This document shows positions 36,550 to 45,241 of a stretch of DNA of 64,000 nucleotides, piece after piece; the stretch's first letter is position 1; each line of letters opens with the position of its first letter. This DNA is from an uncultured Atopobiaceae bacterium (lineage in GTDB: Bacteria; Actinomycetota; Coriobacteriia; Coriobacteriales; Atopobiaceae). Both the position numbers and the translations under genes were made by a program. The notes under the pieces are model-generated. The model saw only the letters and a program-made list of their open reading frames with translations, ran no database searches and was not told the origin of the DNA. The stretch covers positions 1-64,000 of the forward strand of contig CAJTTF010000004.1 of assembly GCA_910579165.1 (NCBI GenBank), given 5' to 3'.

Positions 36550-36625
36550 TGGAGCCCGCGACCAGGATTGAACTGGTGACCTCTTCGTTACCAACGAAGT
36601 GCTCTACCGACTGAGCTACACGGGC
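36550..36625 (-). tRNA. tRNA-Thr (GGU anticodon)
   Basis: The minus strand folds with acceptor GCCCGTG/CGCGGGC, anticodon loop TTGGTAA, T-arm with GTTCAATCC, and encoded CCA. It stands between tRNA-Tyr and tRNA-Met in the tuf transcript. Confidence 0.96.
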
Positions 36626-36627
36626 AG

Positions 36628-36711
36628 TGGTGGGGATGCATGGACTCGAACCATGGAACCCAGAGGGAGCGGATTTACAGTCCGCCGCAGTTGCCGCTGT
36701 GCCACATCCCC
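36628..36711 (-). tRNA. tRNA-Tyr (GUA anticodon)
   Basis: 84 bases with acceptor GGGGATG/CATCCCC, anticodon loop CTGTAAA, the long variable arm of bacterial tRNA-Tyr, T-arm with GGTTCGAGTCC, and encoded CCA. Only two bases separate it from tRNA-Thr, so the two are processed from one transcript. Confidence 0.97.
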
Positions 36712-36780
36712 GGTTTCACCTCGTATTTTTCACGAAATCGCAAAGGATGCACATACCTTTGCGGAGTCAGTGCGAGAGCA

Positions 36781-36809
36781 ATAATAGGGTTAGCAAATGT
36801 GCGTGTCAA
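36781..36809 (-). promoter_or_regulatory. Strong promoter of the tRNA-Tyr/Thr/Met-tuf operon
   Basis: TTGACA (36809-36804), a 17-base spacer and TATTAT (36786-36781) on the minus strand. The first tRNA begins 69 bases downstream of the -10. It is the best promoter in the window. Confidence 0.85.
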
Positions 36810-36886
36810 CTAATACCCCGTTTCCGGGCGTATCCTCTTCATATTTCCTGCAAAACTGATCCATTATTTGTTAAGATACCTACTAA

Positions 36887-36961
<75 letters not shown>

Positions 36962-36968
36962 GGAAACG

Positions 36969-37002
36969 AAAGCCGAGAAGCCCTCCGACTTCTCGGCTTT
37001 TT
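36969..37002 (+). terminator. Terminator after tRNA-Thr
   Basis: AAAGCCGAGAAG pairs perfectly with CTTCTCGGCTTT, followed by TT. It ends the single tRNA transcript before the DJ-1 family gene. Confidence 0.82.
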
Positions 37003-37033
37003 CATCTTCAGTAGGCAGAGAAAAGGTGAAATG

Positions 37034-37585
37034 ATGAGTACAGCAGCCATACTTTTAGCAGACGGATTTGAAACGGTGGAGGCTTTTGGCCCCGTGGATG
37101 TTCTTACGCGTGCAGGGGCAGAGGTGATTCGTGTTTCGTGCATGGAGCAACCAACCGTCTTCTCTGCACAGGGAATCCCAACTGTGTGCGATGTGAAGCT
37201 TACTGAAATTGAGCTTTCAGATGTTGACTGCCTTATCGTGCCGGGCGGCATGGGTGGCGTTGATAATCTGCGAGAAACGCCAGGTGTAAAAGACGAGCTC
37301 AAACGTAGGGTCCAGGCCAACGAGCTCCTCTGTGTCATTTGCGCAGCGCCTATGCTCCTTGCAGAGCTGGGCCTTCTTGAAGGGCGAAACGTCACCTGTT
37401 ATCCCGGGTGTGACATAGATTTTCCTGCAGGGGTGCGACCCAGCAAAAATGGTGTCTATAAGGATCAAAACCTCATCAGTGCATCAGGGCCAGCCTATGG
37501 ACTTGCTTTTGGAGTAGAAATAGCAAAGGCTCTTGTAGGCGAACAAGCGGCTCAAGATGTGGCTCAAGGAATGCTTATAAGCTAA
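37034..37585 (+). CDS. DJ-1/PfpI family protein (YajL-like)
   Basis: 183 residues from the second of two adjacent ATG codons, five bases after an AAAAGGTG site. It matches the DJ-1 superfamily from the start (AAILLADGFETVEAFGPVDVLTRAG), with the acidic residue in DGFETVE and the nucleophile-elbow cysteine in CVICAAPMLL (C103). Family members act as glutamine-amidotransferase-fold deglycases or stress proteins; the substrate here is not known. It is a monocistronic unit between a tRNA terminator and the convergent glycosyltransferase gene. Confidence 0.92.
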   Translation: MSTAAILLADGFETVEAFGPVDVLTRAGAEVIRVSCMEQPTVFSAQGIPTVCDVKLTEIELSDVDCLIVPGGMGGVDNLRETPGVKDELKRRVQANELLCVICAAPMLLAELGLLEGRNVTCYPGCDIDFPAGVRPSKNGVYKDQNLISASGPAYGLAFGVEIAKALVGEQAAQDVAQGMLIS

Positions 37586-37593
37586 GTGGGCTC

Positions 37594-37644
37594 ATAGCCG
37601 TGTAGATTGAGCGGTTTAATAGCCGCCTAGATTGGGCCTCTTTA
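37594..37644. repeat. 25-26-bp imperfect tandem duplication after the DJ-1 gene
   Basis: ATAGCCG followed by TAGATTG and TTTA occurs at 37594-37618 and 37619-37644. Just beyond, ATGGCTCAAGAAATGCT repeats the last codons of the DJ-1 gene (GTGGCTCAAGGAATGCT). A 15-base palindrome AGGTTAA-C-TTAACCT lies at 37682-37696, against the convergent gene end. Confidence 0.6.
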
Positions 37645-37695
37645 GCTATGGCTCAAGAAATGCTAAGTGATTAAGCGAATTAGGTTAACTTAACC

Positions 37696-38985
37696 TTAAT
37701 TAAACTTAACGACTTTGGAAACCGCTTTATAGATATTAGTGGTAAGTACGTCGCCCACCTTGGAGGGAATATTTCCCAGAATCCCCAAAAGAGACCACCG
37801 GGCGTGGCGATACATCTTGAGATCAAACTCTTTGAGCTCCACCCATGTCTCGCGGAGCTTCTTTCTGTCCTCCGGTTTACCGGAGAGCTTCGCAAAAACA
37901 GTACAGATGGCCATCATGAGAGTAATGTAGCCTAACATGTAGGCGCGGAGTTCCGAAGATTCCACATCGTAGAGGTGATGCGACTTAATCATGATATCTG
38001 TTACGCGGAACTGCTGATCAAGGCGCGATATCATCACGGACTCATTGACGGACTGATCTTCTCGGCCAATAAAATAGCGATATAAATTGACGTCGAGGTA
38101 ATACAGCGTTTTCACGCGAGGAAGCGGCACGTAGGCATAGATGTTATCGACGTAGAAGGTGTGCGCGGGCATAGGCAAACCACCGTCTGCGCGCAAAACG
38201 TCCACGCGATAACAGAGAGAATGCATGAGGAGGTTTTGTGTGTAGCCAAAGTGGCCTAGCTGGTCCCAGCCAATAATCTTGTTCTTCTTTATGGCAAAGT
38301 TGAAATCAACAACTCTTTGGGAACCGTATGTTTCGTTCTCGTACACGTAGTTGGTAACCACCAAGTCCACGCGTACCTTGCACTCAATAAAGTTCCTAAG
38401 CGTGCCTAAGAGCTCCAAAAGCGCCTGTCCGTCATACCAATCATCACTATCACAAATCTTAATGTAGACGCCTTGTGCGTGTTTAAGGGCAGTTTTGACC
38501 GCAATGCCGTGGCCGCCGTTTTCCTGATGAATCGCCTTGATGAGGTGCGGGTAGCGCGCTTCCCATTCCTGTGCCTTTTCCCACGTATTGTCCTTGGTGG
38601 AGCCGTCATCAACAATGATGACTTCAAGGTCATCGGCAAAATTGGAACCTTCTAAAAGTGAGGAAATAGCATGATCCATGTACTCCGCTGAGTTGTAGCA
38701 AGGGATGCCCACAGTGAGCGTCTTGCCGCTTAAAGGCTTGGACTCTTTGAGTGCAGCGCGGGCTTTTTTCTTCTTGGAAGAGCGGAAAGCATCCTTGGCA
38801 CGATCGCGCTTAGCACGCGGAAGCTCAATGCCCTGGGCGCTCGCGCTCTGTTTGTGTTGCGCTTGCTCGCGAAGAGAAAGGCCCTTGAGCTCCTTATGCA
38901 GCTCCTTTTGGGCTTCTTTTTGCGCTTCCTTTTTGCTCGATCTTGCTTTTATAGAGACTTTTTTAGTCGCGGATTTTTTGCACAT
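37696..38985 (-). CDS. Family 2 glycosyltransferase with Lys-rich N-terminal extension
   Basis: 429 residues from the ATG at 38985, four bases after the glf stop; the open frame upstream only overlaps glf. Residues about 95-330 form a GT-A fold transferase: TVGIPCYNSAEYMDHAI, VIIVDDGSTKDNT, and the metal-binding ICDSDDWYD. The first about 95 residues are a Lys/Ala/Glu/Gln-rich low-complexity tail with repeated KKEAQKEAQKE. No membrane span is evident. With glf it suggests addition of galactofuranose or another sugar to a surface glycan; the true substrate is not visible. Confidence 0.92.
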   Translation of the reverse strand: MCKKSATKKVSIKARSSKKEAQKEAQKELHKELKGLSLREQAQHKQSASAQGIELPRAKRDRAKDAFRSSKKKKARAALKESKPLSGKTLTVGIPCYNSAEYMDHAISSLLEGSNFADDLEVIIVDDGSTKDNTWEKAQEWEARYPHLIKAIHQENGGHGIAVKTALKHAQGVYIKICDSDDWYDGQALLELLGTLRNFIECKVRVDLVVTNYVYENETYGSQRVVDFNFAIKKNKIIGWDQLGHFGYTQNLLMHSLCYRVDVLRADGGLPMPAHTFYVDNIYAYVPLPRVKTLYYLDVNLYRYFIGREDQSVNESVMISRLDQQFRVTDIMIKSHHLYDVESSELRAYMLGYITLMMAICTVFAKLSGKPEDRKKLRETWVELKEFDLKMYRHARWSLLGILGNIPSKVGDVLTTNIYKAVSKVVKFN

Positions 38986-38989
38986 GCTT

Positions 38990-40201
38990 TTACGCCTTCT
39001 TGTTCTTCTCGAGAAGCTCGTCTGCAAGCTGCAGCGCTGAGTCACAAACAGCATCCATATCATAGTAGCGATACTCTGCAAGTCTACCACGCGGATAGAA
39101 ATTAGGCACTTGAGCAACGCGCGCTGCGTACTTCTCGTATAGTGCCTTGTTCTGCGGCTCGAGAATGGCATAGTAGGGCGTCATGTTCTCACCACGCACA
39201 TAAGCCATAGGATATTCGCGCATGATGGTAGTGACACCTTCCTTGACCTGGCCGGTCATATTTTTGAACTCAGTGATGCGTGTAAAATCCTCGCTCGTAG
39301 GATAGTTCACCGTTCCCACGGGCTGAAACTGATTGATGGGCAACGTCTCAAACTGCATATCAAGACTGCGATAAGGCAGCTCGCCTAAATCGCAATTGAA
39401 TAGCTCATCCAAAGGCCCGGTATAGACAACTGTTCCCGCAAACGGCTTGCCTGAAACTTCAACCTTGTCGTCTTGAATAGCAAGAACGTCGCGAGCGTCA
39501 GTGTTAAGAAAGACGTCGATAAGCTCATGATCAAGCAGGCTCTCGAAGAGTTTTGTGTAGCCTTGCGCCGGCATCCCCTGCCAGGTAGCTCCCGGAAAGT
39601 AGCGGTCATCGTTTCCTATAAAAATAGGAACTCGGGCCGTGATAGCAGGATCAATCTCATCGGGCTTTTTACCCCACTGTTTTTGCGTGTAGTAGAGGAA
39701 GATGTTTTTGTAAACGTAGTCTGCAACCTCTTCAAAATCTGGGTCGTCCGTGGCACGTAAATCCATGAGAGGAACTTTAACGTTTTCGCCAAAGGTATCC
39801 ACGAGCTTGTTGTAAAGTGCTTCTCCGCGTTCCTCGCCAAAAGCAAGCTTCAAACTGGCGTGGTTAAAGGGGACGGGCATGAGTTCGCCATTGACATCCC
39901 CAAGCACCCGGTGCTGATAATTGGTCCATTGTGTGAAGCGGCTGAGAAAATCGTTTACGCGTTTGTTTGTGGTGTGGTAAATGTGGGGACCGTAGAGATG
40001 GATAAGAATACCGGCATCATCTTCTTTATCAAATGCGTTGCCGGCAATGTGATTACGCGACTCCAAAATAGCCACGCGCCAATCCGCTTCCTCGGCCATG
40101 CGACGAGCGACAACGGCTCCCGCATAGCCGGCTCCTACAACAATCATGTCGTAATTGGCAGGATCAAAAGAAGCTTTCTCAAGGCTCTGAAATATGCTCA
40201 T
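38990..40201 (-). CDS. glf: UDP-galactopyranose mutase
   Basis: 403-residue flavoenzyme that converts UDP-galactopyranose to UDP-galactofuranose. The FAD-binding start YDMIVVGAGYAGAVVARRMAE, the family phrase YGPHIYHT and the late arginine-containing FPRGRLAEYRYYD-like segment (NFYPRGRLAEYRYYDMD) are present. AGAGG precedes the ATG. Coupled with a glycosyltransferase gene four bases downstream, it supports galactofuranose in a wall polysaccharide or glycolipid. Confidence 0.96.
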   Translation of the reverse strand: MSIFQSLEKASFDPANYDMIVVGAGYAGAVVARRMAEEADWRVAILESRNHIAGNAFDKEDDAGILIHLYGPHIYHTTNKRVNDFLSRFTQWTNYQHRVLGDVNGELMPVPFNHASLKLAFGEERGEALYNKLVDTFGENVKVPLMDLRATDDPDFEEVADYVYKNIFLYYTQKQWGKKPDEIDPAITARVPIFIGNDDRYFPGATWQGMPAQGYTKLFESLLDHELIDVFLNTDARDVLAIQDDKVEVSGKPFAGTVVYTGPLDELFNCDLGELPYRSLDMQFETLPINQFQPVGTVNYPTSEDFTRITEFKNMTGQVKEGVTTIMREYPMAYVRGENMTPYYAILEPQNKALYEKYAARVAQVPNFYPRGRLAEYRYYDMDAVCDSALQLADELLEKNKKA

Positions 40202-40342
40202 TGCGTTCCTCTGTTCGTTGAGGGATGCGAAAAAATTACCGCGGCCCTCGTAAGAGATGGATACGACGCTCGTGTCAAAGAATGTGTGCGACGACCGCGA
40301 TAAAGGGCGGCGCTACTTACGCACTAAAAGAATGACGCGAAG

Positions 40343-40372
40343 TTCGTACTTTATTTCTAGTTGCATTATACT
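40343..40372 (+). promoter_or_regulatory. Possible promoter of pta
   Basis: TATACT at 40367-40372 is a good -10, with a weak TTCGTA 18 bases before it. It lies about 50 bases upstream of the pta start, in the divergent gap with glf. Confidence 0.4.
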
Positions 40373-40423
40373 TTGCGCGTTGGAACAATTCTCTGTCGTA
40401 CTCATTTTTAATTAAGGAGCATC

Positions 40424-41401
40424 ATGGCTGATTTTCTCGAAAACATGAAGGAACTGGCACGCGCCAACAAGAAAACGATCGTTTTGCCTGAAGGCGAAGA
40501 CCAGCGTACGCTCGATGCGGCGCAGGCTATCATTGCAGATGGGACGGCTGATTTGGTCATCCTGGGAGATCCGGAAACTATCTCAGTTGAAGGTGCTTCT
40601 ATTATCAATCCCGCCTCGGCAGAAAAGCACGATGAATACGCCGAAAAACTCGCAGAGCTGCGCGCTCGCAAAGGCATGACGATGCCGCAAGCCCAAGAAC
40701 TCATGAACGATGCAACCTACTTTGGCACGATGATGGTCAAGATGGGCGACGCTGATGGACTTGTCTCGGGCGCATGCCATTCAACGGCTAATACACTTCG
40801 ACCAGCACTTCAGATTCTTAAAACCAAGCCCGACACAAAGATTGTCTCGGGCTTTATGGTGATGTGTGTGCCCGACTGCACTTACGGAGAAAACGGTACC
40901 TTCATCTTTGCTGATGTGGGACTCAACGAGTACCCGGATGCTGAGCAACTCGCAGAGATTGCAGTGTCTTCCGCTGCGTCATGGAAGGCGCTTATGCAAA
41001 CCGATCCACACATAGCAATGCTTTCCTATTCAACTCATGGCTCAGCTAAATCTGAGCACGTTGAGAAAGTGACACGTGCGTTTGAGCATGTACGAGAGAT
41101 TGCTCCGGAACTCAACTGCGATGGCGATTTGCAGCTGGATGCGGCGCTTGATGAAACAGTGGCGCGCATTAAAGCTCCCACGTCATCTGTTGCTGGTAAG
41201 GCGAATATCCTCATCTTCCCCAATCTTGATGCCGGAAACATTGGTTACAAATTAGTACAGCGTCTAGGAAAGGCGCAGGCATATGGCCCCCTGCTTCAAG
41301 GTATCGCCAAGCCCGTGAACGATCTTTCACGTGGATGCTCGGCAACCGATATTGAAGCGGTCGTTGCCATCACAGCCGTGCAAGCCCAGCTTAATGAATA
41401 A
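40424..41401 (+). CDS. pta: Phosphate acetyltransferase
   Basis: 325 residues, the short single-domain form that interconverts acetyl-CoA and acetyl phosphate. It has KTIVLPEGEDQRTLDAA at the start, SGACHSTANTLRPALQIL, and ANILIFPNLDAGNIGYK near the end, all family hallmarks. AAGGAG lies six bases before the ATG. No ackA is adjacent. The next gene starts inside the last codons, so its translation is coupled to pta. Confidence 0.97.
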   Translation: MADFLENMKELARANKKTIVLPEGEDQRTLDAAQAIIADGTADLVILGDPETISVEGASIINPASAEKHDEYAEKLAELRARKGMTMPQAQELMNDATYFGTMMVKMGDADGLVSGACHSTANTLRPALQILKTKPDTKIVSGFMVMCVPDCTYGENGTFIFADVGLNEYPDAEQLAEIAVSSAASWKALMQTDPHIAMLSYSTHGSAKSEHVEKVTRAFEHVREIAPELNCDGDLQLDAALDETVARIKAPTSSVAGKANILIFPNLDAGNIGYKLVQRLGKAQAYGPLLQGIAKPVNDLSRGCSATDIEAVVAITAVQAQLNE

Positions 41402-42896
41402 ATCAGGCTTTCCAAAGAGCAAACTTTTCCGGCTTCTTGGCATCGCTTTTTGGATTGCCCTCTGGGCGATTGCCGCTGCATGCGTTAATAAGCCCCTCGT
41501 CTTTGCGGGACCGGTAGAAACGGTTCGCGCCCTTATTGAACTGGGGGGAACTGCTTCCTTTTGGCATGCTTTGGGGATTACCTTCAGTCAAATCCTGGAC
41601 GGCTTTTTTGTAGCCTTTTTGGGCGCCCTTCTGCTTGGACTTCTTGCGGACCGTTTTCTTTTTCTTCGCGTCATCTTGAATCCCGCTATGAACTTCCTTA
41701 AGAGCGTCCCCGTTGTTTGCGTCATTGTCATACTTCTGCTCTGGGTGGGATCAGCTTATGTAGCACCCGTGGTGGTACTCCTCATGGTGCTTCCCGCCTA
41801 CTATTTCACGATAACCTCCGCCCTTGCCGATAAACGCTCAGAAGAAAGTGGTGTTGCGTGGGCGGCGGAAGCATTGCGCCTCATGGGCGTTGGTCCCGTT
41901 AGGCGCTTCTTGAGCGAGGGTTGGGCGCACCTTCTTCCCTATCTCAAAGCAACAAGCTCATCAGTGGTGGGTATGGCATGGAAAGCTGGGGTAGCCGCAC
42001 AGCTTATTGGTCTCAGCATAGGTACTTTAGGAGAGCAAGTTTTTCAAGCCAAAGCGCTCATAGAGGCTCCTGTTCTGTTTGCTCTCACTATTGCGATTGT
42101 GCTTTGCGCTTATATCTGCGAAGAAGTATGCCTTGGCCTTCTAGTTGCATCACGACACATCTTCATAAACCTTGCTCTTCTTCTCCCTACGCAGCAATCC
42201 AAAGCTAAGGGCTCTCATCGGAAAGGAACGAGCTTTCACCATTTTTCTGCAGCAAGCTCCGACGTATCCCGTTTTGGAGAAGAACCTAACGCGCCACTCT
42301 TTTCGGCAGAGCACGTCTCGGTATGGCGAGGAAAAAAGAAAGTCCTTGATGACATCTCGCTTTCTGTTCCGCCATCAGTTGTAGTCATGGGTGCCTCTGG
42401 GCTTGGCAAAACCACACTTTGCGAGACACTTCTTGGTCTCATACAACCTAATGAGGGATGCGTGAAAGCTCCCGCACAGGTAGGTGTTGTCTTTCAGCAA
42501 CCAACTCTTATCCCTAAGCTCACAGTAAAAGAGAACCTAGCCTTAGTAGCGGGCACAAAAGTCTTAGAAGATGTTTTTTGTGGAAACGAGAATACACTAG
42601 GAGCAAAAGCGGAGACACAAAGCTTCAAAGTCCTTTTGAGAGGCATTAAGGATACTCAGAAAGCAGAAGAGCTCTCTGGTGGACAGGCGCGCCGTGTTGA
42701 ACTTGTACGGGCACTTCTTGCTCCTACGGAGGCTCTTTTGCTGGACGAGCCTTTCACAGGCCTTGACAAACAAATCAAAAAAACTGCTTTGGAGCTTCTT
42801 GCAGAATACCTAGAGAGCACAAAGAAGCCGCTTCTTCTTGTCTCTCACGAGAAGACCGACGCTCAATCCCTTGACCTTAACGTTCTGAATCTCTAG
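41394..42896 (+). CDS. Fused ABC permease-ATPase of the nitrate/sulfonate/taurine type
   Basis: 500 residues beginning at an ATG that overlaps the pta stop (ATGAATAA) with no ribosome site of its own. Residues about 10-265 are a BPD-type permease with about six spans and the coupling-loop region EALRLMGVGPVRRFL. Residues about 300-500 are an ATPase: Walker A GASGLGKTT, Q-loop VVFQQPTL, signature LSGGQARRVEL, Walker B ALLLDEPFTGLD and LLVSHE. These halves are normally separate proteins (SsuC/SsuB, ThiX/ThiZ). The binding lipoprotein converging from the other side is the natural partner. The substrate is not readable. Confidence 0.92.
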   Translation: MNKSGFPKSKLFRLLGIAFWIALWAIAAACVNKPLVFAGPVETVRALIELGGTASFWHALGITFSQILDGFFVAFLGALLLGLLADRFLFLRVILNPAMNFLKSVPVVCVIVILLLWVGSAYVAPVVVLLMVLPAYYFTITSALADKRSEESGVAWAAEALRLMGVGPVRRFLSEGWAHLLPYLKATSSSVVGMAWKAGVAAQLIGLSIGTLGEQVFQAKALIEAPVLFALTIAIVLCAYICEEVCLGLLVASRHIFINLALLLPTQQSKAKGSHRKGTSFHHFSAASSDVSRFGEEPNAPLFSAEHVSVWRGKKKVLDDISLSVPPSVVVMGASGLGKTTLCETLLGLIQPNEGCVKAPAQVGVVFQQPTLIPKLTVKENLALVAGTKVLEDVFCGNENTLGAKAETQSFKVLLRGIKDTQKAEELSGGQARRVELVRALLAPTEALLLDEPFTGLDKQIKKTALELLAEYLESTKKPLLLVSHEKTDAQSLDLNVLNL

Positions 42897-42920
42897 TGCG
42901 CAGCAGAGGAGCTACGCACT
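42895..42920. terminator. Possible bidirectional terminator between convergent genes
   Basis: AGTGCG, mismatch, AGC pair with GCT, mismatch, CGCACT around AGAGGA. It sits at the end of the fused transporter and just after the convergent lipoprotein gene. No strong T-run follows on either strand. Confidence 0.4.
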
Positions 42921-42931
42921 TTAGTACGACT

Positions 42932-44020
42932 CTAAAATGTTTCCGAGATATAGAAGTGCTCGTCAGGTACGGATCCGCCAATAGATGCCGCATCCATACT
43001 CGACAAAACCGTCAAGTAGCCATTGACGGCTCGACGCATATCTTCGTTTCTTGTGCAGGACAGCCCACAATAAGGAATCGCTTTCTTGGCAATCTCTTCG
43101 TTTTCCACAATGCCATATTTCGCAACAAGCTTGGCAGTATCACCAATTTGATTCAGCGCCTTTTTGACCGAATCATCCTGATGGCGCACAAACTCTTCGG
43201 CGAGCCTCTCGTGCTCTTCCAAGTATTGCTGCCGCAAGACCGTCACGCCGCAAACAAGCCGCGAGCCTTCCGGCGCATATTCTTCCCAAGCACTTTCCAA
43301 ATCCATCGCAATTTCAAAGCCGGAAACCTTTGTAGGGGCAACCGTTGCAAAAGGCTGTGGCAAGACAGCGATAGCCGCTGGATCATCCGCAAGCGCCTGG
43401 ATAACTTCAGCTGCCTCTTGTTTGAATTCCACATGAACCGCAGAAGTTAAGCCAGCCTGTTGCAGAAGATAGTTCAAGACGTATTCTGGACTCGTCCCTT
43501 TTCCCATTGTGTAGATAGTTTTGCCGGCAACATCAGTAAAACTGGACACTGTACCTACTTGCGCAACGATATCCAGGACGGAGTTGGCGCACACATCCAA
43601 AACGCGTACTTCCCCATTGGTCTTGTTGTAGAGGATAGAGGCCATGTTGGCGGGAATGAGCGCTACATCTATCTCGTTTTGGAGAATCTTTTGAGAAATC
43701 ACATCAGCAGTGGCTTCAATGGAAAAGTCGTATTTCTCAGGAAACTCATTGTTTTTTGCCTTTTCCATCATGTTGAGAAGACCAATTGACGTGGGTCCTT
43801 TTAGAGAAGCAACGCGAGTTACGTAATCTGAGTTTTCGTTATCACCTTGGCCCGAACATCCCGAGACGCCCAAAAGTAAGCTTCCCGCAAAGAACGCGGA
43901 AACAAGAGCGACACACGCGCGCAGCAACTTATTCGCCAAGTCTAAACGTCGTTGCGGAGCGCTACGTTGTGGAGCGCTACGTTGTGGAGCGCTAGGGTGT
44001 GGGGAGGTGACATTAAGCAT
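42932..44020 (-). CDS. ABC transporter substrate-binding lipoprotein (NMT1/SsuA-like)
   Basis: 362 residues from the ATG at 44020, seven bases after AAGGAG and overlapping the previous gene by eight bases. A 30-residue cytoplasmic leader contains three SAPQR repeats, then a signal segment (ACVALVSAFFAGSLLLGVSGC) with a lipobox. The mature part resembles NMT1/THI5-like periplasmic-binding proteins (LKGPTSIGLLNMM, EIDVALIPANMASILYNK, DVAGKTIYTMGKGTSPEYVL). It probably serves the fused permease-ATPase at 41394-42896, with a substrate of the nitrate, sulfonate or thiamine-precursor class. Confidence 0.9.
   Translation of the reverse strand: MLNVTSPHPSAPQRSAPQRSAPQRRLDLANKLLRACVALVSAFFAGSLLLGVSGCSGQGDNENSDYVTRVASLKGPTSIGLLNMMEKAKNNEFPEKYDFSIEATADVISQKILQNEIDVALIPANMASILYNKTNGEVRVLDVCANSVLDIVAQVGTVSSFTDVAGKTIYTMGKGTSPEYVLNYLLQQAGLTSAVHVEFKQEAAEVIQALADDPAAIAVLPQPFATVAPTKVSGFEIAMDLESAWEEYAPEGSRLVCGVTVLRQQYLEEHERLAEEFVRHQDDSVKKALNQIGDTAKLVAKYGIVENEEIAKKAIPYCGLSCTRNEDMRRAVNGYLTVLSSMDAASIGGSVPDEHFYISETF
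43951..43995. repeat. 15-bp tandem repeat, three copies, inside the lipoprotein gene
   Basis: GTTGTGGAGCGCTAC occurs three times with one or two changes, and encodes SAPQR units before the signal peptide. The unit is a multiple of three, so copy-number change would keep the frame. Confidence 0.85.
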
Positions 44021-45212
44021 GCATCTGCTCCTTATCTGATGGGAATACAACGCCAGAGTTGAGGCGAATGTTCTCGATAATACCACAGACAATTTCTGTG
44101 ATTTGGTTTTCAGGGATGGAAGGGGCGCGGCCTGCTATTTGCGCTTCGCGAACGCGTTTTGCAAAGGCCTCAATTTCAAACTTCATATTGTTAACATCGC
44201 CTTTGCTGGCTTTAGAAGTGGGACAGCGAAGTGCCTTTATATTCTCAATGCGCCCGTCGTGATAATGAATAACAACATCGCTTGGCTCAGGGATTTTCGT
44301 CCAGCGAAGAGTCCCTTGCTCCCCTTCTATTACGCCACCACCGTAATTCTCACCGTAGGCATCTGTGCACTTGGTCCAAGAACACGTGAAGGTTTTATCT
44401 TCATAGGTGAAGATTGCGCTTCCCGAAATATCAATAACAGGAGGAATGGCTCCTTCCTCGATGCTGCATGAAGATACATCGCCTCCGGCCTTCTCTACAA
44501 GTTCAGCATTGTTTACGGTCACGGCAAAAGAGGAAACGTCTGACGGTTCGCCAAAAAGCGCGACCATTGCATTGATGGGATAGACGCCGGTATCCATGAG
44601 AGCGCCACCGGCCATGCGCGGACAAAAGATGTTTGTGGTGTGTCCTGCCAGGAGCTCATCGTAGCGGCTTGATTTCTTCCCAAACGAAAACGAGCCTCCA
44701 CGTACGGGACCGATTTTCTTGAGCGCCTCTTGTAGCTGCTCTGTCCCTGAGTCGTACATGAAGCGCATCGCTTCTTGCAAGACCACGTTATTATCGCTCG
44801 CAATCTTCACGAGCGCCTTTGCCTCTTGAATAGTAGGCGTCAATGGCTTTTCTAACAGCACGTGTTTATTGGCTTCAAGCGCCTCCTTAGCCTGTGCAAA
44901 ATGGAACGCGTTGGGGCTTGCTATGTAGAGCGCGTCCACGTCAGCGTCATGCAAAACATCTTCGTAGGTTTCCCATACTTTGTAGGTAGAATGTTCTTTT
45001 TGATAGGCTTTTGCTTTCTCCGTATGCCGAGAAAAAACACCGGCAACCTCTGCCAAGGACGTCTGCTCAACCGATTCAATGAAGGTATTGGAAATCATAG
45101 AAGTTCCCACGACAGCTATCGTTACGGGAGCTTCATTTACATCGGTGTTCTTTTGAAAAAGCGTATTTTTTTGTTGTAGGCTTTGATCGTTGGCTGTCTG
45201 TTTCTCAATCAT
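44013..45212 (-). CDS. Gfo/Idh/MocA-family oxidoreductase
   Basis: 399 residues from an ATG at 45212 with CAGGAG six bases upstream; a GTG 11 codons earlier is possible but has a weak site. The NAD-binding Rossmann fold starts TIAVVGTSMISNTFIESV, followed by the family phrases LYIASPNAFHFAQAKEALEANKHVLLEKPL and ALMDTGVYPI. The first about 30 residues are Gln/Asn/Lys-rich. The substrate, probably a sugar or inositol-type alcohol, is unknown. It lies between a two-component system and a transporter lipoprotein in one minus-strand block. Confidence 0.92.
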   Translation of the reverse strand: MIEKQTANDQSLQQKNTLFQKNTDVNEAPVTIAVVGTSMISNTFIESVEQTSLAEVAGVFSRHTEKAKAYQKEHSTYKVWETYEDVLHDADVDALYIASPNAFHFAQAKEALEANKHVLLEKPLTPTIQEAKALVKIASDNNVVLQEAMRFMYDSGTEQLQEALKKIGPVRGGSFSFGKKSSRYDELLAGHTTNIFCPRMAGGALMDTGVYPINAMVALFGEPSDVSSFAVTVNNAELVEKAGGDVSSCSIEEGAIPPVIDISGSAIFTYEDKTFTCSWTKCTDAYGENYGGGVIEGEQGTLRWTKIPEPSDVVIHYHDGRIENIKALRCPTSKASKGDVNNMKFEIEAFAKRVREAQIAGRAPSIPENQITEIVCGIIENIRLNSGVVFPSDKEQMHA

Positions 45213-45241
45213 GTTTGCTCCTGCTGTCTGCCTTGGCGTCT

